Shown piece by piece: positions 6,150-12,870 of a stretch of DNA of 16,573 nt (within the stretch, counting starts at the first letter, position 1; every line of letters begins with the position of its first letter). The DNA comes from Hydrogenimonas sp. Lineage in GTDB: Bacteria > Campylobacterota > Campylobacteria > Campylobacterales > Hydrogenimonadaceae. The position numbers were made by a program, and so were the translations under genes. The notes beneath the pieces were generated by a model that was given only the letters and a program-made list of their open reading frames with translations, was not told where the DNA came from and made no database searches. The stretch is from positions 1-16,573 of the forward strand of contig NZ_JAOZOZ010000009.1 in NCBI RefSeq assembly GCF_029933015.1, in the 5' to 3' direction.

Positions 6150-7961
6150 ATGTCGAAACACGAATTCCAGACCGAAGTGAATCAGCTGCTTCATCTGATG
6201 GTACACTCGCTCTACTCCAACAAAGAGATTTTTCTAAGAGAGCTCATCTCCAACGCCAGCGACGCTTTGGACAAGCTGGAGTATCTGAAACTGACCGACG
6301 AGAGGTACAAGGAGCTCGAAGAGCCCAGCAAGATCGTCATCTCCTTCGACAAGGAGAAGAAGACCCTGACCGTCAGCGACACGGGTATCGGCATGAACGA
6401 CGAAGAGATGGTGGAGAACCTGGGAACCATCGCCAAGAGCGGTACCAAGAGCTTCATCGAGAGCCTCACGGGCGACGCCAAAAAAGACAGCCATCTGATC
6501 GGCCAGTTCGGGGTCGGCTTCTACAGCTCCTTCATGGTGGCCAAGAAGGTGGAGGTGCTCAGCCGCAAGCCGCTGGAGGAGAAGGCGTGGAAGTGGGTCA
6601 GCGAAGGGGACGGCTCCTACGAGATCGAAGAGGCGCAGAAGGAGAAATACGGTACAGAAATCACGCTCCATCTGCGTGACGACGCCGAAGAGTTCGCCAG
6701 CGAGTGGCGGATCAAGAGCATCGTCGAGAAGTACTCCAACCACATCCCCTTCCCGATCTACCTGGTCAACGAAAAGGGCGAGGAGGAGCAGATCAACAAA
6801 GCCTCGGCGCTGTGGCGGCTGCCAAAGAGCGAGCTTTCCGACGAGGACTACAAGGAGTTCTACAAGCAGATCAGTCACGACAGCGAAGATCCGCTGCTGT
6901 GGGTGCATACCCGGGCCGAGGGTACGCTGGAGTACTACACCCTCTTCTACGTGCCCAAAAAGGCGCCGATCGACCTCTTCAGGGTCGACTACCAGCCGGG
7001 TGTGAAGCTCTACGTCAAGCGGGTATTCATCACCGACGAGGAGCGTGAGCTGCTGCCTACCTATCTGCGCTTCGTACGGGGCATCATCGACGCCGAGGAT
7101 CTGCCGCTCAACGTCAGCCGGGAGATTCTGCAGGAGAACGTCATCCTGGCCAAGATCAAGAAAGCGAGCGTCAAGAAGATCCTGGGCGAGCTCAAAAAGC
7201 TGCTCGAAAAGGACAGGGAAGCCTACGAAGGCTTCTTCAAGGAGATGGGCAAGGCGCTGAAAGAGGGGATCTACTCCGATTTCGAGAACAGGGAGACGCT
7301 GCTTGAGCTGATGCTCTTCAAATCGAGCAAACGCGACGGCTACATCACCCTCAAAGAGTACAAGGAGGCGATGAAAGAGGGGCAGGAGAAGATCTACTAT
7401 ATCATGGGCGAGGACGAAAATCTGCTGCGCCACTCGCCGCTGCTGGAGAAGTACAAGGAGGAGGATATCGAAGTGCTCCTTTTCGACGACGAGGTCGACG
7501 CGATCGTCATGCCGACGGTGACCGAGTACGACGGCACGCCGCTGGAGAACATCGCCAACGTCGAGGAGGAGGGCGAAGTGGGCGACGAAGTGAAGGAGAA
7601 GTTCGCACCGATCCTCGCGGCGATGAAGGCGGAGCTGGGCGAGAGCGTCAAGGATATCCGTCTGACGGCCCGGCTCAAAGAGTCGCCCGCCGTCGTCGTC
7701 TTCGACAAGAACGATCCCGATATCGCGATGCAGCAGATCCTGCGCCAGATGGGCCAGGAGGTGCCCACGCCCAAGCCGATCCTGGAGATCAATCCCGACC
7801 ACGAGATCTTCAGGAAACTGCTGGAGAAAAACGACGAGGCGGCGACCCGGGATATCGCCCATGTGGTGCTGGACGAGGCGAAGATGGCCGCCGGCATCGA
7901 AGTGGAGGATATCGCCGATTTCAACGCCCGGCTGAACCGTCTGATCGCCAAGGCGATTTAA
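6150..7961 (+). CDS. htpG: Molecular chaperone HtpG (bacterial Hsp90)
   Basis: A 603-residue cytoplasmic ATP-dependent chaperone that acts as a dimer on late folding intermediates. The N-terminal GHKL ATPase domain shows ELISNASDALDKL (catalytic Glu and Mg-binding Asn, about 31-43), SDTGIGM (76-82) and the lid motif GQFGVGFYS (118-126). The middle domain contains the conserved LPLNVSREILQ with the ATP-sensing Arg, and the C-terminal third is the dimerisation domain. The length is close to E. coli HtpG (624). The start at 6150 is fixed by AAGGAGA 7 nt upstream and by MSKHEFQTEVNQLLHLM, the usual family N-terminus; the in-frame ATG at 6090 lies within the promoter. Control by HspR is suggested by the HAIR-like site. 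Its stop is one base from the stop of the convergent kinase gene. Confidence 0.98.
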   Translation: MSKHEFQTEVNQLLHLMVHSLYSNKEIFLRELISNASDALDKLEYLKLTDERYKELEEPSKIVISFDKEKKTLTVSDTGIGMNDEEMVENLGTIAKSGTKSFIESLTGDAKKDSHLIGQFGVGFYSSFMVAKKVEVLSRKPLEEKAWKWVSEGDGSYEIEEAQKEKYGTEITLHLRDDAEEFASEWRIKSIVEKYSNHIPFPIYLVNEKGEEEQINKASALWRLPKSELSDEDYKEFYKQISHDSEDPLLWVHTRAEGTLEYYTLFYVPKKAPIDLFRVDYQPGVKLYVKRVFITDEERELLPTYLRFVRGIIDAEDLPLNVSREILQENVILAKIKKASVKKILGELKKLLEKDREAYEGFFKEMGKALKEGIYSDFENRETLLELMLFKSSKRDGYITLKEYKEAMKEGQEKIYYIMGEDENLLRHSPLLEKYKEEDIEVLLFDDEVDAIVMPTVTEYDGTPLENIANVEEEGEVGDEVKEKFAPILAAMKAELGESVKDIRLTARLKESPAVVVFDKNDPDIAMQQILRQMGQEVPTPKPILEINPDHEIFRKLLEKNDEAATRDIAHVVLDEAKMAAGIEVEDIADFNARLNRLIAKAI

Positions 7962-7962
7962 G

Positions 7963-9213
7963 CTACCTCACGGGTTTGAGTCCCGTGATGGAGAAGATGT
8001 GGCGACCGTTTTCGTATCGGTACGAAAGTTCGGCGCCGTGGGCGTCGAGAATCGACTTGACGATATAAAGGCCCAGTCCGAAACTCTCTTCGTGGTTGGG
8101 CTCCCCTTTGGCGAAGGGTTCGATGATCTCCTCGAAACTTTTTGGCAGCGGCTCTCCGTCGTTGATCACCTCGATCGTACCGTCTTTGCAGCAGATGTCG
8201 ACGGAGTTGTCGGATGAATACTTCAGGCCGTTGTCGATCAGATTCTTGATGACGATCGTCAGAAGTTTGCAGTCGGCTTCCACTTTGCACGGATGGCAGA
8301 CGAATTTGATGCGTCGGTCGTTTTCTATGAAGAGCAGGGTCGAAACGTCGTTGACCATCGTTTTGAGATCGCAGGTGCCAAACTCCAGATCAAGCGACTG
8401 GGAGGTGATCATCTCCACCTCCGCCATCTCCTGAATCAGCTGCTCCATCCTCTCGAAGGCGCGTCTTAGCACCTGCTCCTCGTCACTCTTTTCCATCAGC
8501 GCCACCGAAAGCTTGCCCTTTGTGATCGGGGTCTTGAGCTCGTGCATGATGTTGCGCATGAAGAGGGTCCGCGCCTCTTTCATCGCTCTGATCTTTCTGG
8601 CCGCCGCGTCGAACTGGTTGGCGACGAAGGCGATTTCGTCCTTTTTCTCCGATTTCGTCGAGATGTTCATGTTCCCCTCGCCGAAGCGTCGTATCTGCTC
8701 CGCCAACGTCTTGAGGGGCTTGAGGCTTCTGAGCATCGTCCAGTAGAGGAGGATCAGAATCGCCATCATACTGCCGAAAAGCAGGGGGATCCATTTGGGT
8801 CGGTAGACATCCATCGGCGAGGCGATCATCGTGGAGTGGTTGGGTCCGACCAGCTCGAAATAGAGATTGTCGCTGTCACGGTAGATTTTGAGCCGTCCGT
8901 CGAGAATCCGTTCCGATACGATGAGAGGAAAGGAGCCGGGCGGATGTTTGAAAATCTGTTTGAGTTGCGGTTTGATCATCTCGGGATATTCGATGAGCTT
9001 GTACCCTTTGGCCCTGAACCGTTTTTCCGGATCGCTCACCTCCTCGAGGATGATTTTCCGGATCTCCGCTTCGTCGTGGAGCACCTTTTTTTCGATCAGA
9101 TGCAGCTCCTGGGCTTCGAATTCGCGGATCGTCATGACGAAAAAGGCGATCAGCGCCGTGACGGTGAAGAGGAAGAAAAGGTTGAGTTTGAAAAAGAGCG
9201 AGTGTCGGTTCAC
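7963..9213 (-). CDS. Sensor histidine kinase, ArsS/RacS-like
   Basis: A 416-residue membrane kinase. Transmembrane segments at about 7-27 and 141-160 enclose a periplasmic sensor domain of about 110 residues, followed by a HAMP-like linker (161-212). The dimerisation helix carries the phosphoacceptor in MHELKTPITKGK (H224), a form typical of the Campylobacterota ArsS/RacS group. The ATPase domain shows the N-box NLIDNGLKYS (N328), G1 INDGEP and G2 FGLGLYIVKS. The start is GTG at 9213 overlapping the regulator stop (GTGA), so the two are translationally coupled. H. pylori ArsS senses acid; the signal here is unknown and the sensor domain has few of the His residues tied to pH sensing there (inference). 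It is convergent with htpG. Confidence 0.92.
   Translation of the reverse strand: MNRHSLFFKLNLFFLFTVTALIAFFVMTIREFEAQELHLIEKKVLHDEAEIRKIILEEVSDPEKRFRAKGYKLIEYPEMIKPQLKQIFKHPPGSFPLIVSERILDGRLKIYRDSDNLYFELVGPNHSTMIASPMDVYRPKWIPLLFGSMMAILILLYWTMLRSLKPLKTLAEQIRRFGEGNMNISTKSEKKDEIAFVANQFDAAARKIRAMKEARTLFMRNIMHELKTPITKGKLSVALMEKSDEEQVLRRAFERMEQLIQEMAEVEMITSQSLDLEFGTCDLKTMVNDVSTLLFIENDRRIKFVCHPCKVEADCKLLTIVIKNLIDNGLKYSSDNSVDICCKDGTIEVINDGEPLPKSFEEIIEPFAKGEPNHEESFGLGLYIVKSILDAHGAELSYRYENGRHIFSITGLKPVR
7968..7988 (+). terminator. Hairpin past htpG stop, inside the kinase gene
   Basis: TCACGGG-N7-CCCGTGA is a perfect 7-bp stem with a TTTGAGT loop starting 7 nt after the htpG stop. It lies entirely within the last codons of the convergent kinase gene. 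There is no T-run, so it may only protect the htpG mRNA 3' end or contribute to factor-dependent ending. Confidence 0.4.
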
Positions 9214-9875
9214 GGCGTGAATTTGTATCCCGCTCCGCGGATCGAATGGATGTAGCGGGGTTGTTTGGGATTGTCGCCGAGCTTGTTTCGGATACGGCTG
9301 ATGATCACGTCGATCGTGCGCTCACTGCTCTCCCAGGAGATCGATTCGGCGTTGTTGGCCAGATAGTCTCTGGTCAACACGGTGCCCGGATTGAGCAGGA
9401 AGAGGCGCAGTATCTCGTATTCGGCCGTCGTGAGGTCGAGCTTTTCGCCTTTGAAGTAGATCTGCATCTTCCCTTCGTCCAGTTTAAAATCGCTGCTTTC
9501 GGTCTGGAGCGTGGGGCGATAGCGACGCAGTACGGTCTGGATGCGCGCCACCAGCTCTCTGGGCTCGTAGGGTTTGGGAAGGTAGTCGTCGGCGCCGTAT
9601 TCGAGGCCGATGATCTTGTCGGTCAGGTCGCTTCGGGCACTGGAGATGATGATGGGAATGTCGTAGTCTTTGCGGATCAGTTTGCAAAGTTCCAGACCGT
9701 CCATCTGGGGCAGTGTCAGATCGAGAATGATCAGATCGTAGTGGTCGAGTTGCAGTGCGTTCAGCGCCGCCTTCGGTGTCTCGACACTTTGGACTTTCAT
9801 GCCGTACTGCGACAGAAATTTCGTCAAAAGGGAACTGATATCGACATCGTCTTCAATCATCAATACATTTATCAT
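9210..9875 (-). CDS. OmpR/PhoB-family response regulator, ArsR/RacR-like
   Basis: A 221-residue DNA-binding regulator, partner of the adjoining kinase. The receiver domain has the acidic pair in MIEDDVDI (E8, D9, D10), the phosphorylated Asp in IILDLTLPQMDG (D52), the conserved Ser/Thr position in ISSARS and Lys in LPKPYE (K101). The C-terminal winged helix runs from about 125, with the recognition region SSERTIDVIISRIRNKLG and the closing hairpin IRGAGYKF. I start it at ATG 9875, since the AAAGG of the upstream purine-rich stretch is then about 8 nt away; GTG at 9884 is the alternative and would sit too close to it. MINVLMIEDD closely resembles H. pylori ArsR as I recall it. Its stop overlaps the kinase GTG. 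Confidence 0.93.
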   Translation of the reverse strand: MINVLMIEDDVDISSLLTKFLSQYGMKVQSVETPKAALNALQLDHYDLIILDLTLPQMDGLELCKLIRKDYDIPIIISSARSDLTDKIIGLEYGADDYLPKPYEPRELVARIQTVLRRYRPTLQTESSDFKLDEGKMQIYFKGEKLDLTTAEYEILRLFLLNPGTVLTRDYLANNAESISWESSERTIDVIISRIRNKLGDNPKQPRYIHSIRGAGYKFTP

Positions 9876-9983
9876 CGTCTGCACCTTTCCTGCTTCGCTC
9901 CCCTGATCGTCGCCTCCGTTTTCTCCGCCGGCACCCTTTTCCTCTGCGCTTTCGGAATGAAAAAACCTTAAACCTTATAATAT

Positions 9984-9989
9984 ATTATA
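9984..9989 (-). promoter_or_regulatory. Candidate -10 box for the regulator/kinase operon
   Basis: The minus strand has a consensus TATAAT just past the stop of the small exported protein gene, in an AT-rich patch. No convincing -35 is seen. If used, it gives a leader of about 100 nt before the regulator ATG. The interval 9876-9991 holds no other gene that I can support. Confidence 0.35.
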
Positions 9990-9991
9990 CG

Positions 9992-10120
9992 CTATTTTGG
10001 AAGGAATATCTTTTCGCTCTCTTTTTTCGTCAAATTCTCTTCATTCTGTTTTGCCTGTTGCATGGCTGCGCCTATCGTCAAAACGATAGTGAAAAAGAGG
10101 GCGGATATTCGCAATAACAT
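9992..10120 (-). CDS. Small exported or membrane-anchored protein, 42 residues
   Basis: An open frame of 42 codons. It starts MLLRISALFFTIVLTIGAA, a compact signal or anchor sequence with a positively charged start and a hydrophobic core. A highly charged tail follows (QQAKQNEENLTKK and on to a Pro-Lys end). Support for it being real: AGGAG lies 9 nt before the ATG, a consensus TATAAT lies about 44 nt upstream, and the frame fills the space between the glnA terminator and the regulator gene. It contains no Cys, so it is not a lipoprotein; cleavage after GAA would leave a peptide of about 23 residues. A perfect hairpin, CTATCGT-N4-ACGATAG (10072-10089), falls within it. I do not recognise a family. 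Sitting upstream of a sensor kinase operon, it could be a signal or modulator peptide (inference). Confidence 0.55.
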   Translation of the reverse strand: MLLRISALFFTIVLTIGAAMQQAKQNEENLTKKESEKIFLPK

Positions 10121-10163
10121 CTGAAAAACTCCTATATATTCAGGATGGCCGGCAGAGAAGATA

Positions 10164-10169
10164 ATTATA
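10164..10169 (-). promoter_or_regulatory. -10 box upstream of the small exported protein
   Basis: Consensus TATAAT on the minus strand. A TTGACG lies upstream (10190-10195), but at 20 nt it is too far for an ordinary -35. That TTGACG sits exactly in the loop of an inverted repeat, TTCCG-N6-CGGAA (10185-10200), which could be a regulator-binding site, for example for the downstream response regulator. Confidence 0.5.
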
Positions 10170-10223
10170 GAGAGTGTGTATCAATTCCGCGTCAACGGAA
10201 GATTAATGAAGATAAATCGAAAG

Positions 10224-10244
10224 ACCGCGCCCAAAAGGCGCGGT
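10224..10244 (-). terminator. Rho-independent terminator of glnA
   Basis: Read on the minus strand, the perfect 8-bp stem ACCGCGCC/GGCGCGGT with a TTTTG loop is followed by CTTTCGATTTATC, a T-rich tail. It begins 6 nt past the glnA stop, where an intrinsic terminator is expected. Confidence 0.8.
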
Positions 10245-10250
10245 GCGGTA

Positions 10251-11681
10251 TCAGCAGGAGTAGGTCGTTTTGAATTCGAAAGCGGTCGGGCGCGCTTCGT
10301 CGGGCCAGATCTGCGTTTCGAATTTGTAGTTTTTGTAGGACTCGATGAAATCGTCGGTGAGCACCGGTTTCAGGAAGTCGTTGTCCACCAGCAGCGCTTC
10401 GATCGCTTCGCGCAGCGTATGGGGCATCTGCTGGATACCCTGCTCGCGGATCTCGTCGAGTGTCAGTTCGAAGAGGTCGATATCCATCGGTCCGACCGGC
10501 TCGTACTGGTTCTTGATGCCGTCGATGCCGGCCATCAGGAGTGCCGTGAAGGCGAGGTAGGGGCAGGCGGAACTGTCGGGGAAACGTGTCTCGATCCGGG
10601 TCGCCATTTCACCGGCACCATAGGGGATACGGATCGAAGCGGAGCGGTTCTGGCTGGAGTAGGTCAGGATGCTCGGCGCTTCGAAGCCTGGGATCAGGCG
10701 CTTGTAGCTGTTGGTGGTGGCGTTGGTGAAGGCCGCTACCGCCTGGGCGTGTTTGAGGATGCCGCCCATGTAATGACGCGCCGTATCGCTGAGGTTACCG
10801 TATTCACCCTCTTTGTAGAAGAGGTTCTTGCCATCTTTCCAGATGGACTGGTGGACATGCATACCGTTTCCGTTGTCGCCGAAGAGAGGTTTGGGCATGA
10901 ATGTGGCCGTCTTGCCGTTGAGGTGGGCGACCATGCGGACGACGTACTTGTATTTCTGGACGTTGTCGGCCGCTTCGATGAGGGTGCCGAATTTGACGCC
11001 GATTTCACCCTGGGCCTGGGCGACTTCGTGGTGTCCGAGTATCACTTCGAGGCCGACCTCTTCGAGGACCTGCATCATCTCCGCGCGCAGATCGACCATG
11101 CTGTCGGTCGGAGCGACGGGGAAGTAGCCGCCCTTGGTGCGGGGGCGGTGTCCGATGTTGCCGAAGTCGTCGTTGCGGCTCGGATCGTTCCACTCGCCCT
11201 CTTCGCTGTCGACACGGTAGAAGGATTCGTTGATTTCGTCTTTGATCTGGACGTCGTCGAAAATGAAGAATTCGTTTTCGGGTCCGAAGAAGGCGATGTC
11301 GCCGACACCGCTCTCCTCCAGGTATTTGAGCGCCTTTTTCGCGATGGAGCGGGGGCATTTTTCGTAGAGTTCGCCTTTGTAGATATCGAAGACGTCACAG
11401 AAGACGATGATGGTCGGATCGGCGGTGAAAGGATCGAGGAAGGCCGTTTCGATATCCGGCTTGAGGATCATGTCCGATTTGTTGATCGGCTGCCACGCTT
11501 CGATGGAGCTTCCGTCGAAAGGAAGACCGTTTTGCAGCATATCCTTGTCGAGTGCGCTCAGAAGGTAGCTAAGGTGGTGCCAAGCTCCCTTGATATCCGT
11601 GAAACGCAGGTCGACGAATTTGACGTCGTTCTGCTCGCAGAAGCGGTAGAACTCGTCGATATTGTTGACAAACTTGCCCAT
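10251..11681 (-). CDS. glnA: Glutamine synthetase, type I, lacking the adenylylation tyrosine
   Basis: A 476-residue cytoplasmic enzyme that makes glutamine from glutamate, ammonia and ATP, acting as a dodecamer. Motifs seen: DGSSIEAW in the N-terminal beta-grasp domain (56-63), the metal-binding FFGPENEFFIF (E135, E137), GNGMHVHQS (about 271-279), NRSASIRIP (345-353) and RIETRFPD. Where GSI-beta enzymes have NLYDLP with the tyrosine modified by GlnE, this protein reads D-L-F-E-L-T, with Phe at 404. That rules out control by adenylylation at this site. H. pylori GlnA is known to have a comparable change. The start at 11681 has AAGGAG 5 nt upstream. Control is therefore probably by transcription or feedback. 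It is divergent from the unknown envelope protein gene at 11827. Confidence 0.98.
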   Translation of the reverse strand: MGKFVNNIDEFYRFCEQNDVKFVDLRFTDIKGAWHHLSYLLSALDKDMLQNGLPFDGSSIEAWQPINKSDMILKPDIETAFLDPFTADPTIIVFCDVFDIYKGELYEKCPRSIAKKALKYLEESGVGDIAFFGPENEFFIFDDVQIKDEINESFYRVDSEEGEWNDPSRNDDFGNIGHRPRTKGGYFPVAPTDSMVDLRAEMMQVLEEVGLEVILGHHEVAQAQGEIGVKFGTLIEAADNVQKYKYVVRMVAHLNGKTATFMPKPLFGDNGNGMHVHQSIWKDGKNLFYKEGEYGNLSDTARHYMGGILKHAQAVAAFTNATTNSYKRLIPGFEAPSILTYSSQNRSASIRIPYGAGEMATRIETRFPDSSACPYLAFTALLMAGIDGIKNQYEPVGPMDIDLFELTLDEIREQGIQQMPHTLREAIEALLVDNDFLKPVLTDDFIESYKNYKFETQIWPDEARPTAFEFKTTYSC

Positions 11682-11712
11682 TTTCTCTCCTTGGAAAATT
11701 GAAATATCGGGT

Positions 11713-11718
11713 ATTGTA
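11713..11718 (-). promoter_or_regulatory. glnA promoter -10 box
   Basis: On the minus strand TACAAT, preceded by a run of eight T and GT, is the type of T-rich upstream plus -10 promoter known in Campylobacter and Helicobacter. The predicted leader is about 25 nt and includes the AAGGAG ribosome site. The same octamer, GTTACAAT, serves the genes at 11827 and 15930. Confidence 0.6.
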
Positions 11719-11796
11719 ACAAAAAAAATGTAACAGACAGGTGAAAGAGTTGATTAAAAAATAGGCAGTCAAAACCACCTGTTCACTCCAAGCGAA

Positions 11797-11810
11797 GTTT
11801 GAACTCAAAC
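11797..11810. promoter_or_regulatory. Short palindrome upstream of the 11827 promoter
   Basis: GTTTGA-AC-TCAAAC is a perfect inverted repeat with 6-nt arms lying 5 to 18 nt upstream of the plus-strand TACAAT, where the -35 region would be. It is a plausible operator for that gene or for the divergent glnA pair. Confidence 0.4.
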
Positions 11811-11814
11811 CTGT

Positions 11815-11820
11815 TACAAT
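11815..11820 (+). promoter_or_regulatory. -10 box of the leaderless gene at 11827
   Basis: TACAAT (within GTTACAAT) ends exactly 6 nt before the ATG at 11827. The expected transcription start therefore falls on the A of the start codon. There is no ribosome-binding site between them. Confidence 0.6.
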
Positions 11821-11826
11821 CGATGT

Positions 11827-12870
11827 ATGAATAAATGGTTGTGGGCTTTATCGCTGCTTCTTGCGTTTCTGACGAAGGGAACATGCGGCGAAATACAAGA
11901 GGAATCGAACGATACCTGGGTAGACGAGTATCACGAATCGATCTCCGAAGAGGTGGTGGAGTGGTCGGAATCGATCGACCGGACACTGTACGAGTGGCTG
12001 GGCGGGGAGGAAACGAACAAAGCGCAGGCCGCGAGTGAGACGGAGCTGGAGAGGGAGCGTGAGAAGAGCGACGCCTTTTTCCAGACCCGCAAATATCTCA
12101 ACGAAACCTCTCGGGCCTACATCCGGTTTCGTCTGGATACCTCTGTGAGATCTCTGGAATCGGACGAAACCAACATCAATGTCAGGGTTCATCTGCCTCT
12201 TTCAAAAACCAGAAAAAGACTTAAGTTGTTTATCGAGGATCTCAACGAGGAGAATGCGGAGAATCTCGTGAAGAAGACGGACGACGAGAGTGCACCGAAA
12301 ATCGGCATCAACTATTTCGCGCCGAAGGCTTACGGGATCCGTTCGAAATACTCTCTGGGACTCAGCGGCCTGCATCCCTATGTGCGGGGAAGATACAGCA
12401 TCGCGTTCGAACCCGGAGACTGGGTGATAGAGCCGGTACAGACGATCCAGTATTCGGAAAAGTACGATCTCTCCGAAAAGACCGAGCTCTACTTCGACAC
12501 CGAGCCCTGGGAGGATACGCTTTTCAGGATCCGGTTGAGCCGTGGGACACGTGCGCACAAAAAAGGAATGCCCTACGGCATCTCTCTCAGCTGCAGCAGA
12601 AATCTGTCGGACCGCAGCGGTTTCCGTGTCGCGCAGTCCTTTTCGGGCCACACCAGGTATGAATATACGCCCGACGGTTCGGAAGAGACGAAAGAGTATT
12701 CGGGCATCTATAACTACACGACCGCTTTCGGTTATCGGCGGAGCGTCTGGAGAAAGTGGCTCTATGTGGAGGCGATCCCCTCCGTCAACTTCCACAAGGA
12801 GCATGACTACCGCCCCAACTACTCATTCCTCCTGCTTTTCGACCTCTTTTTCGGACACTACCGACCCTAG
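11827..12870 (+). CDS. Exported envelope protein of unknown function, likely outer-membrane beta-rich
   Basis: A 347-residue protein I do not recognise. It opens with a clear signal sequence (MNKWLWALSLLLAFLTKG; cleavage near residue 20). The single early Cys (20) lacks a proper lipobox. Residues about 22-105 are acidic and helical. From about 110 to the end there are many alternating-residue strands with aromatic edges, such as RAYIRFRLDTSV, YSLGLSGLHPYVRGRYSIAF, LYVEAIPSVNF and NYSFLLLFDLFFG, which suggests a small barrel or beta-sandwich at the outer membrane. It ends in YRP rather than the terminal Phe typical of BamA substrates. It has a -10 box but no ribosome site, so it is probably leaderless. 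Its TAG stop overlaps the stop of the convergent PHP gene within a shared CTAG. Confidence 0.75.
   Translation: MNKWLWALSLLLAFLTKGTCGEIQEESNDTWVDEYHESISEEVVEWSESIDRTLYEWLGGEETNKAQAASETELEREREKSDAFFQTRKYLNETSRAYIRFRLDTSVRSLESDETNINVRVHLPLSKTRKRLKLFIEDLNEENAENLVKKTDDESAPKIGINYFAPKAYGIRSKYSLGLSGLHPYVRGRYSIAFEPGDWVIEPVQTIQYSEKYDLSEKTELYFDTEPWEDTLFRIRLSRGTRAHKKGMPYGISLSCSRNLSDRSGFRVAQSFSGHTRYEYTPDGSEETKEYSGIYNYTTAFGYRRSVWRKWLYVEAIPSVNFHKEHDYRPNYSFLLLFDLFFGHYRP

Noticed and set aside
6060..6150. CIRCE (HrcA) operator at htpG
   Set aside because: No TTAGCACTC-N9-GAGTGCTAA-like sequence is present; the inverted repeat fits HAIR spacing instead.
6234..7862. A 542-codon open frame on the minus strand
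   Set aside because: It lies wholly opposite htpG, has low-complexity Leu/Val/Asp/Arg composition typical of an antisense frame of a GC-rich gene, and has no ribosome site.
10176..11702. A 508-codon open frame on the plus strand
   Set aside because: It mirrors glnA, which has every catalytic motif; the frame is a composition artefact.
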